From: Chimonanthus salicifolius
Lineage: Eukaryota; Streptophyta; Magnoliopsida; Laurales; Calycanthaceae
Length of the DNA stretch: 64,000 nucleotides
Direction: 5' to 3'
Assembly: GCA_013350335.1 (NCBI GenBank)
Contig: CM023538.1
Location: 57,773,080-57,837,079, forward strand
A program made the translations under genes and the position numbers. The notes beneath the pieces were generated by a model. That model searched no databases. It had not been told where the DNA came from and saw only the letters and a program-made list of their open reading frames with translations. Below, in pieces: positions 44,301-54,119 of this stretch. How positions within the stretch are numbered: position 1 is the first letter of the stretch; every line of letters starts with the position of its first letter.

Positions 44301-47300
44301 TGCAGAACGTTCGGACGATGCGGAAGATGTGTCGTTTTTAAAAAAATAAATAATATATATATATATCACTCACCATTATGCATTGCCGGATTCTCTTCAT
44401 TTCTTGGTTGGCAGTTTTTGTGCATGAATTTCAGCCCTACAACAGTAAAAGATATTTTAAGTGCAATGAAAACACCATGAGATATTAATAAAGCGTTTAG
44501 GCATCCATAAAAAATCACTATCTCTTAAGTCATAGGCTCTTTTTAAGTGTATAACTAAGATTTTATTTTTCAAATATGGGCATGGATTCATTAAAAATGT
44601 ATTAATATAAAATTAATTTATTATATTTAGATTATATAACTAACAATTACTTATAAATCTCAATCCTTATTTTTGAAATAAGTCATGAAGAAGTTCTTCC
44701 TCTTCTCCCTAAATTTCTCCATCATTTGTTTCAAGATAAAAATCGCTAATGTAGTAGAACTACTAGGTATAAATCCAAATTGGTTTTATGATAAATTTGA
44801 CTCTTATTTAAGGTGCTCATCTAATACTCTTTCTCAAAGCTTAATTATATGTTTCATCACTTCATAATTTATACAACTTTAAATATCTCCTTTATTTTTT
44901 AAAAAATAAACTATTATGCTCAACTAAATGTCAGCTTATATTAAGAGGATCTGATCATTATCTCTGAAGCTTAAGTAGAGTTTCAAATCCTTATGTTCTT
45001 TCCCCCTTATGTGATGGCCGTACATTAAATATCATTACTATTATTATTGTTATTGTTAAAACCTTGTCATCTCTATCTTGAATAACCATCTTAGTATCTA
45101 AGAATGTGTATCTATTGAAAGATTTAAAAAATGATTTATCTTTTCAAAGATCATACTTAAAGTTTTAATGAAATAATTAATGTTGTTGATTATTTTAGGA
45201 AAAAAGAGCAATGATGAATGAATATGATGATTGAATCGCAGTACTCACTGAATTTTAATAGACTTTTGAAGGTGATGTGACACATTTTAGATTCTTCTTC
45301 ACAAGAGTCTCCCTCATCGTAGGAAGCTCTTCCAAGATCTGCATCTGGTATACCTGAAAATTAAAGACAAAATTTCTCACTTCTCTTTGAGACAGATCTG
45401 CTTGTTATTATTTTTGATATTTTTACACTATAGTAGAAATCTTATTTATACTTGAACATATGATTTTATAGTTATAATAATGTTTAATTATTTAAAAGGA
45501 TTCCTTATATATAAAATAATAAATTTTTACGAGAGTCAATACAATGTACTTAAGAGACTGAAAATCTCAATGTAATCTTGAGTTTAATCCAAATAATTGC
45601 TAATAACCAACAACATATGGTTTATCAATTTTGAAATTTCACCATTAAATTCAGCTATAGTTAAATTTATGGAAGTGGGAAACACCGGTATTCAATTTTT
45701 AAGAACAAAATTGCTGATATTAATAATATCAACCGATATTTGAGACGATATATCAGCCGATATTATTACTGTACGGTCGATATATATCAGCTTTCAAAAA
45801 CCTTTCAATTCACACACGCTAATTTAATTGATGAAAAATAATTTCATAAAAATAAGGAGTGACCTGAAGGAATCGAGTGTGAATTTTTTTTTTTTTCATT
45901 CTAAAGTTTTATCTAATAGATGTAAATGTCAAAAGTAAACTTGTTGCATACTTGCAGCTGAAAGCATAGATTTTCTAACTTCGAAAAAGAAATACAACAT
46001 CACTAGATTCTTTTATACGTATATTGTAGAAAATTTAAAATGGTGCCAAGTTTTTAAAAATAAATAGCTATTCTTTATGTATGGTAGGTGAATTTACATA
46101 TGGAGGTAATTCAACTGGTTGCCTTGGGAGGTTGCGGGTTCGAGTCATTATGGCTTAACTTTGGTGTACTCTAAGAGTACTGGACTATAATATATTTTCT
46201 TTCTACTATCAAATCATACCATGCGGAAGTGAAATTGTAATCTAACTTAATAAATATTCATTGATGCTTAATTTTTCTAATGCTACAGTAGAGATGAGGG
46301 ACGAAATAATGTTGGTTGGAAATCAAAATAATAAAAACTACATCCTTTGAGATTTAGAGATACTTCTCATTCACAATGAGAAGTAAGCAGCTCAACATTT
46401 AAAATATATATATATATATATTGATAGATAGATTGTTATTTTTTATATTTAGAGCATCAATATACTTTTTTGTCATTAGCTAAAAATATTGATAGATAGA
46501 TTGTTATTTTTTATATTTAGAGCATCAATATACTTTTTTATCATCTAGCTAATGACAGTGGATAAATATATAAACTCAATTTTGTCTTTATTATAAAAAA
46601 TACTACAATTTTTTTACAAATTAAATTAAAATAATATTTCAGGATTTCTCCTTTTTTTTTTTTTTTGGAATTTACTATGTGGAAACCTCATACACAGTCC
46701 TACTAAAAGCCCTACGGATGGTACCTCTACTCCTTAAGGAATCACCAAAGTTAATCCATGAGTTTCCAAACCTCCCTCCTCCTGAACCGGGATGTAACAA
46801 TTTGAACTAACCCACCTATTTTTATTATATTATCAACATTAAAAAAGTCTTACATTTTTTAACAGGTAAATAACATAACTAGGAAAATCACCTAGGAGAT
46901 AATAAAGTTTACATGGGTGTAGCTCATCTGGTTAACCTTCCGCATCAGAAAACGGTAAGTATCAAGTTCAAACCCTCATAGTCTAATCTAGTGTGTCCTA
47001 AGGCAGTAGGTATCACCTACGAGGGTCTCTATGATGGAATTCCCGCCGTTGCCCATAAGTAAATTAAAAAAAAATCTTACAACTATCACATGGTCAACAA
47101 TCATAAAGATTGTCTGATAGCATGCCATAAGAAAAGTAATAGCAAAAATAATAATAAATTTTACAAACAGTAAAAGACAAGAAGTTAGGGTGCGAGGAAG
47201 ACTGACAGTAGTAGATAAGACGATCAATGGGTCCAAGCTTAGCTCTTCTGCTTATTACAGAAGTCGCTTTCCTTGCTAGAATATCTATAGGTTTCTCACC

Positions 47301-48463
47301 CTCCGAGTTTCTCACCTCGCCAAGAAAAGGATGGACTTGAAGAATTTGATGAGCCATTTCTGTCGAATGAAAAAAGAAGAAGAAATTACTGTATTTAAAG
47401 ATCAATTTATATATAAAAAATAATTTAATTATAAATTTCCTTCAATTCGAACAAACATAGTTGATATCGATTGCATACCAAAGTTTTCAGCCAAGATTGC
47501 CAAATGAAGGATGTTGCTGTCTGTTGCAAGAAGATCATTTCTAGTAGCGCGATGAATCAAGAGTCTGAATAACTTCTTCATACCTTTCAATGCGGCCAGA
47601 TTCAAAGCCGTGACATCCATACTATTTTGTATAAATATAAATGAATACTCCACATAAGAACGTTCGATCATGTGTATGCACAGATCTTCCAAGTCAGTAT
47701 ATACGGCGAACATGAGAGGGGTGTTGCCAATTTTAGTTTGAGTATTGCTCAGCTCAGGAGATATCTTGAGCATGCGTTTGCACAACTCCACCATCTTATA
47801 TTGGATGGCCATGTGGAGGGCTGTAAACCCTTTTTCGTCTTGTAAAAGAAGATCATCTGCAGAAGCGCGTTCTATCAAGAGTATGCATAACTTCTCCAAA
47901 CCTTTAGATAGGGCTATATGGAGCGTTGTAGTCTTATGATGTGAATTTTGTACAAACATGAGTAAATTATCCACATAAGAACGTTCGATCATGTGTATGC
48001 ACAGATCTTCCAAGCCATAGAATGCGGCAAGCATGAGCGGCGTGAAGCCGAGTCGGTTTTGGATATTGCCCAGCGTAGGACAAATCTCGAGCATGCGTTT
48101 GCACAACTCCGGCATCACATAATAGATTGCAAAGTGAAGAGCTGTGTCGCCATCTTCATCTGCAATCAGTAGGTCATCAGGATCAACACTTTCCAGCATT
48201 TGCTTTACAGCCATTCTATATCCGTTTTTCACCGCCAAATGAAGTGCGGTTTGACGCGAATCGTTTATGGCGGCTCTTCTCGCCAAGGGTACCTTCTCGT
48301 ACGCTTCCTTCAGAACGTCGACGTGTCCTTGTCCGACACACCGCAGCTGTAAACTCACTAGTTTTTGAGACAGCTCCGAAGGGATATCATCAGCAGATGG
48401 TATCTGTTTATATTCTTCCAACCAACCATGCCATTCTCCTTTCAGGTCAATAGTGGAATTCAT
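34746..48463 (-). CDS. Ankyrin-repeat protein with PGG membrane domain (ACD6/ITN1-like), 7 exons, Copia in intron 4
   Basis: Exons read from the minus strand: 48463-47479, 47359-47207, 45353-45249, 44436-44374, 37234-37148, 36832-36412 and 35369-34746. All introns are GT-AG and phases agree, giving ~810 residues. Residues ~65-380 are ankyrin repeats ([29 protein letters not shown]). The C-terminus has the PGG-domain text [20 protein letters not shown] and three or four hydrophobic spans. Relatives sit in plasma or endomembranes and act in salicylate defence or stress signalling. Exon 6 has one extra A in an A-run near 36646-36650 that shifts the frame and makes an early TGA; this is either a pseudogene lesion or a sequencing slip. 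Introns 4 and 6 hold transposons. Splice sites are inferred by eye, without transcript evidence. Confidence 0.8.
35808..36250. mobile_element. Short-TIR element in ankyrin intron 6
   Basis: CAATGTTATCAAAATTGG at the left matches the inverse of ATTCTGATAACATTG at the right. The interior has AAACCGTG and ACGGTC words like the GGGTCGGGT families. The flanks (CTTGCATTC / CTTGATTC) resemble an imperfect target duplication. It is non-coding, probably a hAT-type MITE. Confidence 0.5.
36412..36832 (-). CDS. Ankyrin gene exon 6 (contains a +1 frameshift)
   Basis: It opens [20 protein letters not shown] and later reads [17 protein letters not shown]. It then hits a TGA unless one A is ignored in the run at ~36646-36650. 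After the shift the family text resumes: [32 protein letters not shown] and [12 protein letters not shown]. The donor is GTATAT at 36411. The lesion falls in a homopolymer-rich spot, so either a real mutation or a sequencing slip is possible. Confidence 0.75.
37148..37234 (-). CDS. Ankyrin gene exon 5
   Basis: Acceptor TTTCAG. It reads [20 protein letters not shown] and YKFLAITL. The donor is most likely the GTTGGT at 37147, because the phase then continues openly into exon 6. A GTTAGG four bases earlier in the transcript would give an immediate stop. Confidence 0.65.
37819..38075. mobile_element. ATCGGCCGAT-family element in ankyrin intron 4
   Basis: It starts CAGGGGTGCAAAAAACGCCC, the clearest CAGGGGT end in the window. 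It continues with ATTATCGGCCGATATGATTC and ATATCAGCCGATATCGGCGG, and ends near GACCCGGGGCCCATC. The flanks ATCGTCTGAAC (left) and ATCGTTCGAAC (right, 38093-38103) are similar but not identical, so the right boundary is unsure. Confidence 0.55.
38270..38533 (+). repeat. Copia-1 5' LTR
   Basis: Begins TGTTGATTTATG and ends TTTCTTTACA, with AAATC before it. Confidence 0.93.
38535..38552 (+). other. Copia-1 primer binding site
   Basis: TTGGTATCAGAGCCCC follows the 5' LTR by one base and is complementary to the 3' end of initiator tRNA-Met. Confidence 0.9.
38611..39270 (+). pseudogene. Copia-1 gag
   Basis: 219 codons from [39 protein letters not shown] and [17 protein letters not shown] are UBN2-type gag motifs. 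It ends at a TAA at 39268-39270. The frame then continues with an RGRGRG-rich basic stretch into the zinc knuckle, so the stop is a lesion inside gag. Confidence 0.9.
39271..39684 (+). pseudogene. Copia-1 zinc knuckle and protease
   Basis: The knuckle [14 protein letters not shown] (39355-39396) fits CX2CX4HX4C. The protease text [13 protein letters not shown] has the DSG catalytic triplet at 39502-39510. A tyrosine replaces the usual cysteine or serine after the glycine. Reading fails after [12 protein letters not shown]. Confidence 0.85.
39685..40724 (+). pseudogene. Copia-1 integrase
   Basis: The GAG-pre-integrase part is broken ([27 protein letters not shown] in different frames). The core carries [11 protein letters not shown] (first D), [14 protein letters not shown] (second D) and [14 protein letters not shown] (E). 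A TAG interrupts at 40182-40184 after NDFSRKTWV. Conserved [11 protein letters not shown] and [18 protein letters not shown] follow before the frame decays. Confidence 0.88.
40958..42445 (+). mobile_element. Solo LTR inserted in Copia-1 pol
   Basis: The 1488-bp insertion starts TGAAAATTGATAATTTTATC and ends ATTTACACAACACA, with GAACAC on both sides (40952-40957 and 42446-42451). Removing it restores continuity of the pol spacer. The 3' part GTGGGTTCGACCTCGCACTT and GTGCGCTTGCGAG is typical of LTR ends of some plant Ty3-type families and is related to the end of the solo LTR at 24960-31221. A six-base duplication is one longer than usual, so the end may be off by a base. Confidence 0.7.
42446..43970 (+). 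pseudogene. Copia-1 reverse transcriptase and RNase H
   Basis: [37 protein letters not shown] and [12 protein letters not shown] mark the polymerase. A stop replaces a tryptophan codon near 42677 (NGT-stop-E) and a TAA follows ALYGLK at 43044. RNase H has [10 protein letters not shown] and STTEAEFI, but then jumps directly to [10 protein letters not shown]. Roughly 50-60 residues are missing there, including the usual CDN motif. It ends with DIMTKPL. Confidence 0.9.
43988..44000 (+). other. Copia-1 polypurine tract
   Basis: AAGGGAGGAAA directly precedes the 3' LTR. Confidence 0.85.
44001..44265 (+). repeat. Copia-1 3' LTR
   Basis: Begins TGTTGATTTATG and ends TTTCTTTACA, followed by AAATC. 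Confidence 0.93.
44374..44436 (-). CDS. Ankyrin gene exon 4
   Basis: 63 bases between a TGTAG acceptor and a GTGAGT donor, reading [20 protein letters not shown]. It lies only ~108 bases from the Copia-1 insertion in the next intron. Confidence 0.65.
45249..45353 (-). CDS. Ankyrin gene exon 3
   Basis: Acceptor TTTTCAG and donor GTGAGT. It reads [20 protein letters not shown], an acidic linker. The phase agrees with both neighbours. Confidence 0.7.
45713..45800. mobile_element. ATCGGCCGAT-family fragment in ankyrin intron 2
   Basis: AATATCAACCGATATTTGAG, ATATCAGCCGATATTATTAC and GGTCGATATATATCAG are family words. No ends or target duplication are discernible. Confidence 0.4.
46100..46205 (+). 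mobile_element. SINE-like tRNA-derived head in ankyrin intron 2
   Basis: GGAGGTAATTCAACTGGTTG (box A-like) and GCGGGTTCGAGTC (box B) are spaced as in tRNA-derived SINEs. The downstream body ACTTTGGTGTACTCTAAGAG resembles other SINE bodies in the window (for example 54165 and 57930). Confidence 0.55.
46419..46556. repeat. Tandem duplication of ~69 bases
   Basis: ATTGATAGATAGATTGTTAT, and the stretch through AGAGCATCAATATACTTTTT, occurs twice in succession, preceded by an AT dinucleotide run. Confidence 0.8.
46680..46830 (-). mobile_element. SINE-like element (minus)
   Basis: Read on the minus strand: GGGTTAGTTCAAATTGTTAC, CATCCCGGTTCAGGAGG, AACTTTGGTGATTCC and TTTTAGTAGGACTGTGTATG. The last word also occurs at 54198 (TTTTAGTAGGACTGTGTCTG), so the two share a 3' body. 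Confidence 0.5.
46912..47060 (+). mobile_element. SINE-like tRNA-derived element in ankyrin intron 2
   Basis: GGGTGTAGCTCATCTGGTTA (box A) and AGTTCAAACCC (box B) are well preserved. The body continues TGTGTCCTAAGGCAGTAGGT. It stands close to exon 2 of the ankyrin gene. A true tRNA is excluded because no cloverleaf continues beyond box B. Confidence 0.6.
47207..47359 (-). CDS. Ankyrin gene exon 2
   Basis: Follows a CAG acceptor. It reads [15 protein letters not shown] and [12 protein letters not shown], the last ankyrin repeat, and ends at a GTCAGT donor in phase 1. Confidence 0.8.
47479..48463 (-). CDS. Ankyrin gene exon 1
   Basis: The ATG is at 48463-48461 ([11 protein letters not shown]), supported by the duplicate at 256. 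A GTG codon lies just upstream but is not a plausible plant start. The exon carries 328 codons, mostly ankyrin repeats. A ~130-residue block is repeated inside it: [11 protein letters not shown] occurs twice, and KRMLEICP parallels KRMLKISP. The exon ends ILAENF before a GTATGC donor at 47478. Confidence 0.9.
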
Positions 48464-48751
48464 CACTCTTCTTCTTCTTCTTTTCCGACGTCCAATGGAT
48501 TTTTCTTTATATTTGGTGGCTAGGCCCTCCCTCTTGTGCTCACTGCTAGTCTAGCTGGTTTTCTTCAATACTGTGTTTGGACGACCGAGTAACTCTCGGT
48601 ATTTAAAAAGAATGGACAACGAAATTTCAAACTTTTTCCTCCAACAAATCCAAAAACCCCAACAAAAGCTAAAACCCTGAGGGAATCCGATTCAACCCTC
48701 CTTTGGTAACCAAAGAGTAAGAGTAGATTTTACTCCCTCTAATCTCACGTA
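48464..48751 (-). promoter_or_regulatory. Shared upstream region of ankyrin gene copy 2
   Basis: Counterpart of 257-540, with the same TTTAAATA word (about 48599-48606) and CT-rich leader. The similarity between the two copies falls off sharply after CTCACGTATGAAAAA. Confidence 0.4.
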
Positions 48752-50280
48752 TGAAAAATCCTTTTAAAAGTTTGAATGAATGAATCGAATTTTTTAAAGG
48801 ATTGACATAATATATATATATATTCGAACGAATTAACACTTTTTTTAATTTAGATTTTTTTGAGGAAAAATTTTGAAATTTTGTTGTTTCATTTTTTTAG
48901 AGAATCATTTAGAGATATTCATCTTTTTATTCAATGGGTCTTGTACCTATGTGTTGGACATAATATATTACATACGAATATGTAGATGATCGTTTCTTAA
49001 AAATAATTCTCTATTATTTTATATATTTTCTTTTGAGTAATTGATGATTTTAAGATCTGTTTGAAAGTTCGAGTGGATGCATGTTTACATATTGATAAAT
49101 ATTTATTGTTTAAAGAATATATCCCACATCTAATGGTTCAAATGATAGGAATGTGATAAATTGTATAGATTTTTCAATCTAATATTTTTTATTTTATATG
49201 GAGTCGAGTAGTATAAAAAAATCCAATAAAAAAGATAAATGTATGCATTATTGCATTTGAAATTAATGAACAACTTAAATTTTTAAAAGGTGAATTTTAG
49301 ATGTCTCAAATAATATTATCTCAAATCATCTTTACCTATCATTCATCTTCAATTAAAGTGATTTTAAGTGATTTATATATTTAATTATTTTTATTTTCAA
49401 TAAATATAATAAATTATTAGAGTAGGGCCCACCATTAAATATTAAATATGCATAGTAAATGAGTGCCTTCACGTGTATCATCTTCTACATTAAAATACAA
49501 AACTTGTTCTGAGTACTTGAAAAGAATCATTTGGAAAATTATTGAAACTTTGAAAGCAATCCAACATTCCAACGGTGTTGCAATATTATTATTTAATTAA
49601 ATTATCTCATGAGATTTAATTAAATTGAACTTTAGTTACACTTGGTTAAATTCGAGTTATCGATATAATTATTAACTAAATTTTAATTGATAGATTAAAA
49701 TAAAATTTAAATAAAAAATATTTTTTTTGAAAAATAAAAAACAGATATTGACTTTATTAAAAATTTAAAAGAAATGATCTTTTTTATCTATATCTAATTT
49801 GAATTCGTTTCGAGTTGACATATTGGATTAAAACTTCATCATGTTTTGATTATTGATATTTGAGTTTTTAAACTATAACTTTTTAAATTTAGTGGACCTG
49901 ATTTTTTCTGAAAAAAATGATTCCAAAAATACCTCTTAGATTATTTGTTTCCATGTCATTAAACCTCACTCTTTACTCTTTTTTGGATATTCTCAATCTT
50001 TATAAATCCATTAAACACTAAATTATATAATTTAAAACTTGAACTTCAGAGTTGATTTAAAATAAATTCAAATTAAGTAATTCATTAATTTTTAATATTT
50101 TTCTTTAAAAAGCTCAAAAAAACTTACAAACTCAGCCAACTCGATCAAAATGCATATTTATCTTATAAAATAAATGAAGTCTTTAAAAACTTGATTTAAG
50201 CAGAGTATTATAATTTTAGCCGGATTGAGTTAGGTTAAGTCAACTCGGCTTGGCTCAAAAATTTCTCAACTCAACCCAAC
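48752..50280. other. No recognised feature
   Basis: AT-rich intergenic DNA. Words such as AACTCAACCC near 50220-50280 are degenerate. No open frame of interest. Confidence 0.4.
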
Positions 50281-50288
50281 CCTCGACC

Positions 50289-50667
50289 TAGGGCTGCAAC
50301 TCGGGTCGAGCGGGTCGGTTTCCTTAAAACTCAACCCGACCCGATTTGATATATATAGAACCCGACCTGACCCGACTTGAATTTTCAACCCGAACTTCAC
50401 AAGCCGACCTGAATTAACCCGAATTCTGACCCGACCGGCATTCTAAACCCATTTTAGCCTAATTTTAACTGGGTTAGGTTGGATTATGTCGGGTCGGGTC
50501 GGGTTAACTTGTAAAATCCTCAACTAGACCCGACCTGAATTTCATGCTGGTTTTTATCTTCTCAACCCGACCCGACCCACTGACCTGAAATTCTCAACCC
50601 GACCCTCATGATTTCTCGGATCGGGTCATACGGGTCGCGCCAAAACCCAACCTGAGTTGCAGCCCTA
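50289..50667. mobile_element. hAT-type MITE, GGGTCGGGT family, copy 2
   Basis: The 379-bp element has near-perfect ends: TAGGGCTGCAACTCGGGT and the inverse of ACCTGAGTTGCAGCCCTA (17 of 18). CCTCGACC is duplicated at 50281-50288 and 50668-50675. The interior is packed with GACCCGACC words. This is the best-bounded member of the family in the window, and it is absent from the corresponding place in the other duplicate. Confidence 0.9.
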
Positions 50668-50717
50668 CCTCGACCCAACCCAAATTCCAAGCAAGTTTTT
50701 TGTCTTCTTAACCCGAC

Positions 50718-52070
50718 GAGACTCACATGACCCAACCCGCATGATTTTTTGGCTTGGGTCATGCAGGCTTTTTAAAAAATATTTTTCCATTTTTAAAAGA
50801 TATTTTTAATTCAAATAAATATACAATTTAATGTATTCTTTTCTATTCAGATGTCTTTAAAAGTATTTTGTCCTTTAATTAAAATAGTACTGAGAGTGTC
50901 CCTTCATAACAAAGAAAATGGAGCTAATTTTTTCACATCATACTTTATAAAAAATTTGACTGAGTGCAAAATAAAAGTTTGTCCCACCTTTCAACCTATT
51001 CTCGAGTGACTCAATCTCAACCATGGTTCATTTTAAACCTTATATATGGACTTCATTTACTTTCTATAGACATTAATAACTCGTCAAATCGATTGAATAA
51101 TTGTTGTTGATTTCTTTATATTTTATTAGTAATTTCTCAGTCATTATGCTGTGATATATAAATTCCCTTTCTAACTTACGTATAAATTCAAATTATGGAA
51201 GTTTGAATGAAGGACCACTTTTCATAGAAATATGTATAGAGTAAGGTCCAATCAATTTATCTAGGGTGTACAGATAGGAGAGTTTTCATACACTCTGAAA
51301 GACTAGTCAAGTACAATACCTAGACACCTCCAAACCTCAAAAATAAGTTAGGTATAGGGGTAAAACTTATGCCGATTTTAATCTTACCCGCATGATTTGA
51401 TTTGAGAAATTAATAGGATTGGGTTATATATTTGTATATTTTGAATCCAGTAGAATTTGAAAAATAAAAATTTATATGAAATTTGAATTGAGTTTGATTG
51501 AGAATTTTAAAATTAACTCAATTTAATTCAATTTGACATGAATGCACTAAGTTATAAAATACACTTTAATTGACTTAGGTTAAAAAATCGAATCGCATCA
51601 GGTAGAGTAATTCAAGTCGGTCATTTGGGTCAAATTGAATCATATTCAAAAAATTCTGACATAGGTTGGGATTAGATTGGATTTACTAAAATCCGAGTCA
51701 GCTTGATATTCAGCCCTATTTAGTGATAATAGAAAATAATATGTCAAGTGGACCCTATCTTTATCTACAAAAAGTTTCATGAAATATTTCTTATCGTCAC
51801 TTTTCAATTCCATTAAAATTTTAAACATTTTTCATAGAAATGTGAACAAATTCTATAAAAACTGATCTCTCTTAACCAGGGGTTAAAGACTATAATGATA
51901 TATCGTCCATATTTTTCTCTCTTATCTCATTTTATTTTTTAAAATTTTTTAGAAAATGTAGAAAATTTTGGTCTTTATGAATAATTTTTCATTAAATATC
52001 AATCATTTATATGTTCAAATATTATTTTGTTTAGAATTAATCATTTTTTGTTATTTTTCTCTTTTTGTGA
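50718..52070. repeat. Segmental duplication, copy 2, first part
   Basis: Matches 1903-3262. The join to the following DNA (TTTTTGTGAATTTTAG) is also found at about 54520 in a third related copy, so this junction is probably the older state. Confidence 0.75.
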
Positions 52071-52159
52071 ATTTTAGTTATAAAATAACTCCTATTTTAT
52101 AATTTTTTTAAATTATATCTATAAATAAAATTAATTAATTTATAAAATAAAATTTAAAA

Positions 52160-52640
52160 CCGCAGTGTACATTCTTAACAGGGTTCCTAGTAAGTCAGTT
52201 CTTAAAACACCTTATGAACTGTGGACAGGAAAGAAACCCATTTTGAGACACCTACATGTGTGGGGTTGTCCTGCGGAAACTATAATCTATAATCCACATG
52301 AAAGAAAGCTTGATGAGAGGACAATCAGTAGTTACTTCGTCGGTTGTCCTGAGATGTCCGAAGGGTATAGGTTATTGTCCAAACCATAGTATGAGAATTG
52401 TGGAGACCGGAAATGCAATGTTTATTGAAAATGATGAGATTAGTGAGAGTGATATAATGAGAAGTGTAAATATACAAGAAGTGAGGGTGCAGGTCCTTAT
52501 ACCCTCAACTTCCAAGAGTGTTGTTGTTCCTGAATCTATTCAACAACCTAATGAAACTTAACAATACTTGAATGATCAATCACTTCATGAAGATGTCGTC
52601 ACCACGAATGAGCCGATTGTAGAACAATCACAATAAGTTC
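52160..52640 (+). pseudogene. Copia integrase C-terminal fragment
   Basis: YILNRVPSKSVLKTPYELWT, LRHLHVWGCPAE and RTISSYFVGCPEMSEGYRLL are the familiar integrase/GAG-Pol junction text. A frame change after YRLLSKP leads to RIVETGNAMFIENDEISES and an SVVVPES spacer. No LTR or reverse transcriptase is attached. It is a fragment of a Copia lineage distinct from Copia-1. Confidence 0.85.
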
Positions 52641-52860
52641 ATACCTATGATTGGAATGAGTTCAAACTTGAAACTCCAATTAGGGTTCACTAATCTTTAT
52701 TTGAGTGTCACTTGAGGACTTTACAATTTCACTAAATCAGTTGACTGCGATTATACTATTTGGTAATGACATTAGGTTTTGATTCAGTAGTTTCATTAAA
52801 TTAAGTAATTGAAAAGAGTTGACAAATTTCATGAGATGATGTGGGAAAGACAAGATGGCA
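52640..52860. repeat. Dispersed ~200-bp repeat, copy 1
   Basis: Matches 61868-62048 (shared ATTAGGGTTCAC, TTTCACTAAATCAGTTGACT and GGTTTTGATTCAGTAGTTTC). In the other copy it is followed directly by a Copia LTR. Confidence 0.65.
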
Positions 52861-53750
52861 TTTACCCATTTATTTGCTTTAAACCCATTCACATTTGCTC
52901 AAAATGAACTGGTAGGGTTATTTGATAGACATAAAAATACTAGAGTTTCATAACAGGAACACATTATATCTTTTTTTTTTTAATTAAAATGAAGAAAAAT
53001 AGATTTTACAATAATTTAATTGCAAACTTTAATTTCTAGTGGTGATTTTAGCTGGTCTGTTGATCAAATAAGAGTGGAACATTTCACTACAACATTATCA
53101 ACTATACGAGTAAGTGATCTCACTCTCTTTGCATTTGAGATCGGCATCTTTAAGGAAGGCATGGAGCATCTTGAGCTTTTCTCTTACTCTGTTCATTGGT
53201 TGGATAGTAAAAGGGACGTTGCTGAACATATTTGACTTGATTTCATAAAAATAACGAGAAGCTAAGGAGAATGCAGGGCTGTGGATAGAAGAAAGTGGAA
53301 TTGGGATGAGAAGTCTGGTTTGTAGACAGAAAGAATCATTTTTAATTAGTTAGTCAAGAAAAGTGTACGTTACTAAAATAATTAAAAATGAGGCTTAAAT
53401 TATTAATCACCGAAAGATCATGTGATCAAACTCAGTTTTCTACTGCACACCTTTCAAATGGTTTTTTTTTTTTAAATTTATGTATGGAAAACTGCGGACA
53501 CTAAACTGTATAACTTTCATAGGTGAACTCAGACTTTCCGAGGACAGCAGACAACCTAGTTAAACTATATCCATATAGATAGCTTTCAAATGTTCACTAC
53601 ACACTAAATGACAAAATATTATGGTACTAAAATACCAAATGGATATGAAATTTATCAAATATTGTGACATTAAATCTGTTGAAATATTCTTTCTTTTAAT
53701 ATATTGTTTATTAAAAAATTAATCATTTAAATAAATTTTAAAAATTAGAA
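52861..53750. other. Intergenic mosaic
   Basis: 53185-53330 is related to 55900-56000 (ACTCTGTTCA, GGTTGGATAGTAAA, GGAGAATGCAGGGCTGT). 53424 has GTGATCAAACTCAGTT, the same word that begins the second part of the duplication at 3259. An open frame of 71 codons at 53020-53235 has no recognised motif. Confidence 0.4.
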
Positions 53751-53756
53751 AATAAC

Positions 53757-54000
53757 TTAAATTATAATTAGAAAAACCCAAACATCTTTTCTTATTCTAC
53801 CCTCATATTGAAAGAAAAGTTCAGCTGTTAGCTTCCCTAGTGGGCCATTGATTGCGACCGCACATGCAAACCATGCGTTGGACACATAAGGAGAGAATCT
53901 TTGAAGTTTAAACATCTTTAAGTCTGCGTCTTCAAATCTTTGCCCTTTAATAATGGAGGGTCCCACCTATTATTACATGATTCCATAGCGATAATATTTC
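53757..54000. repeat. Local repeat (AAACCCAAACATCTTTT), copy 1 of 3
   Basis: Related to 57525-57760 and 58145-58300. Shared words include CATCTTTTCTTATTCTACCC, GTGGGCCATTGATTGC and GGAGGGTCCCA. The copies differ by internal deletions (the third lacks ~90 bases). Confidence 0.7.
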
Positions 54001-54119
54001 AAGTGGTCCACAACTTCACATCTGTATTTACTACTCTTAACTCTTAAGTTGCTGAAAGTCTGAAACAATTGATTTTCCGGCAAAAGTAAACACAATATTT
54101 CATTAAGTATTTCGTCTAA

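Larger units (their letters stand above)
37713..44346. mobile_element. Inverted-repeat element split by Copia-1
   Basis: AAGACACATCTTCCGAACGT near 37721-37740, continuing TCTGCAAAACA, is inverted at about 44297-44335 (TGTTCTGCAGAACGTTCGGA...GAAGATGTGTC). Apart from the Copia-1 insertion, the space between the arms is under 0.7 kb. It holds GAACGTTC / CGTTCGGACG palindromic words and an ATCGGCCGAT-family copy. The element must have been in the intron before Copia-1 arrived. Confidence 0.55.

Noticed and set aside
46095..47060. Candidate tRNA genes from box A and box B matches
   Set aside because: No cloverleaf stems or acceptor pairing can be drawn. The matches continue into SINE bodies shared with other sites.
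34746..48463. Two separate genes, one on each side of Copia-1
   Set aside because: Exon phases join correctly across intron 4. Exon 4 ends and exon 5 begins in compatible phase, and the PGG domain needs the upstream ankyrin part as in known relatives.
53020..53235. 71-codon plus-strand open frame as a possible small gene
   Set aside because: No recognisable motif, and part of it recurs at 55.9 kb as a non-coding repeat module.
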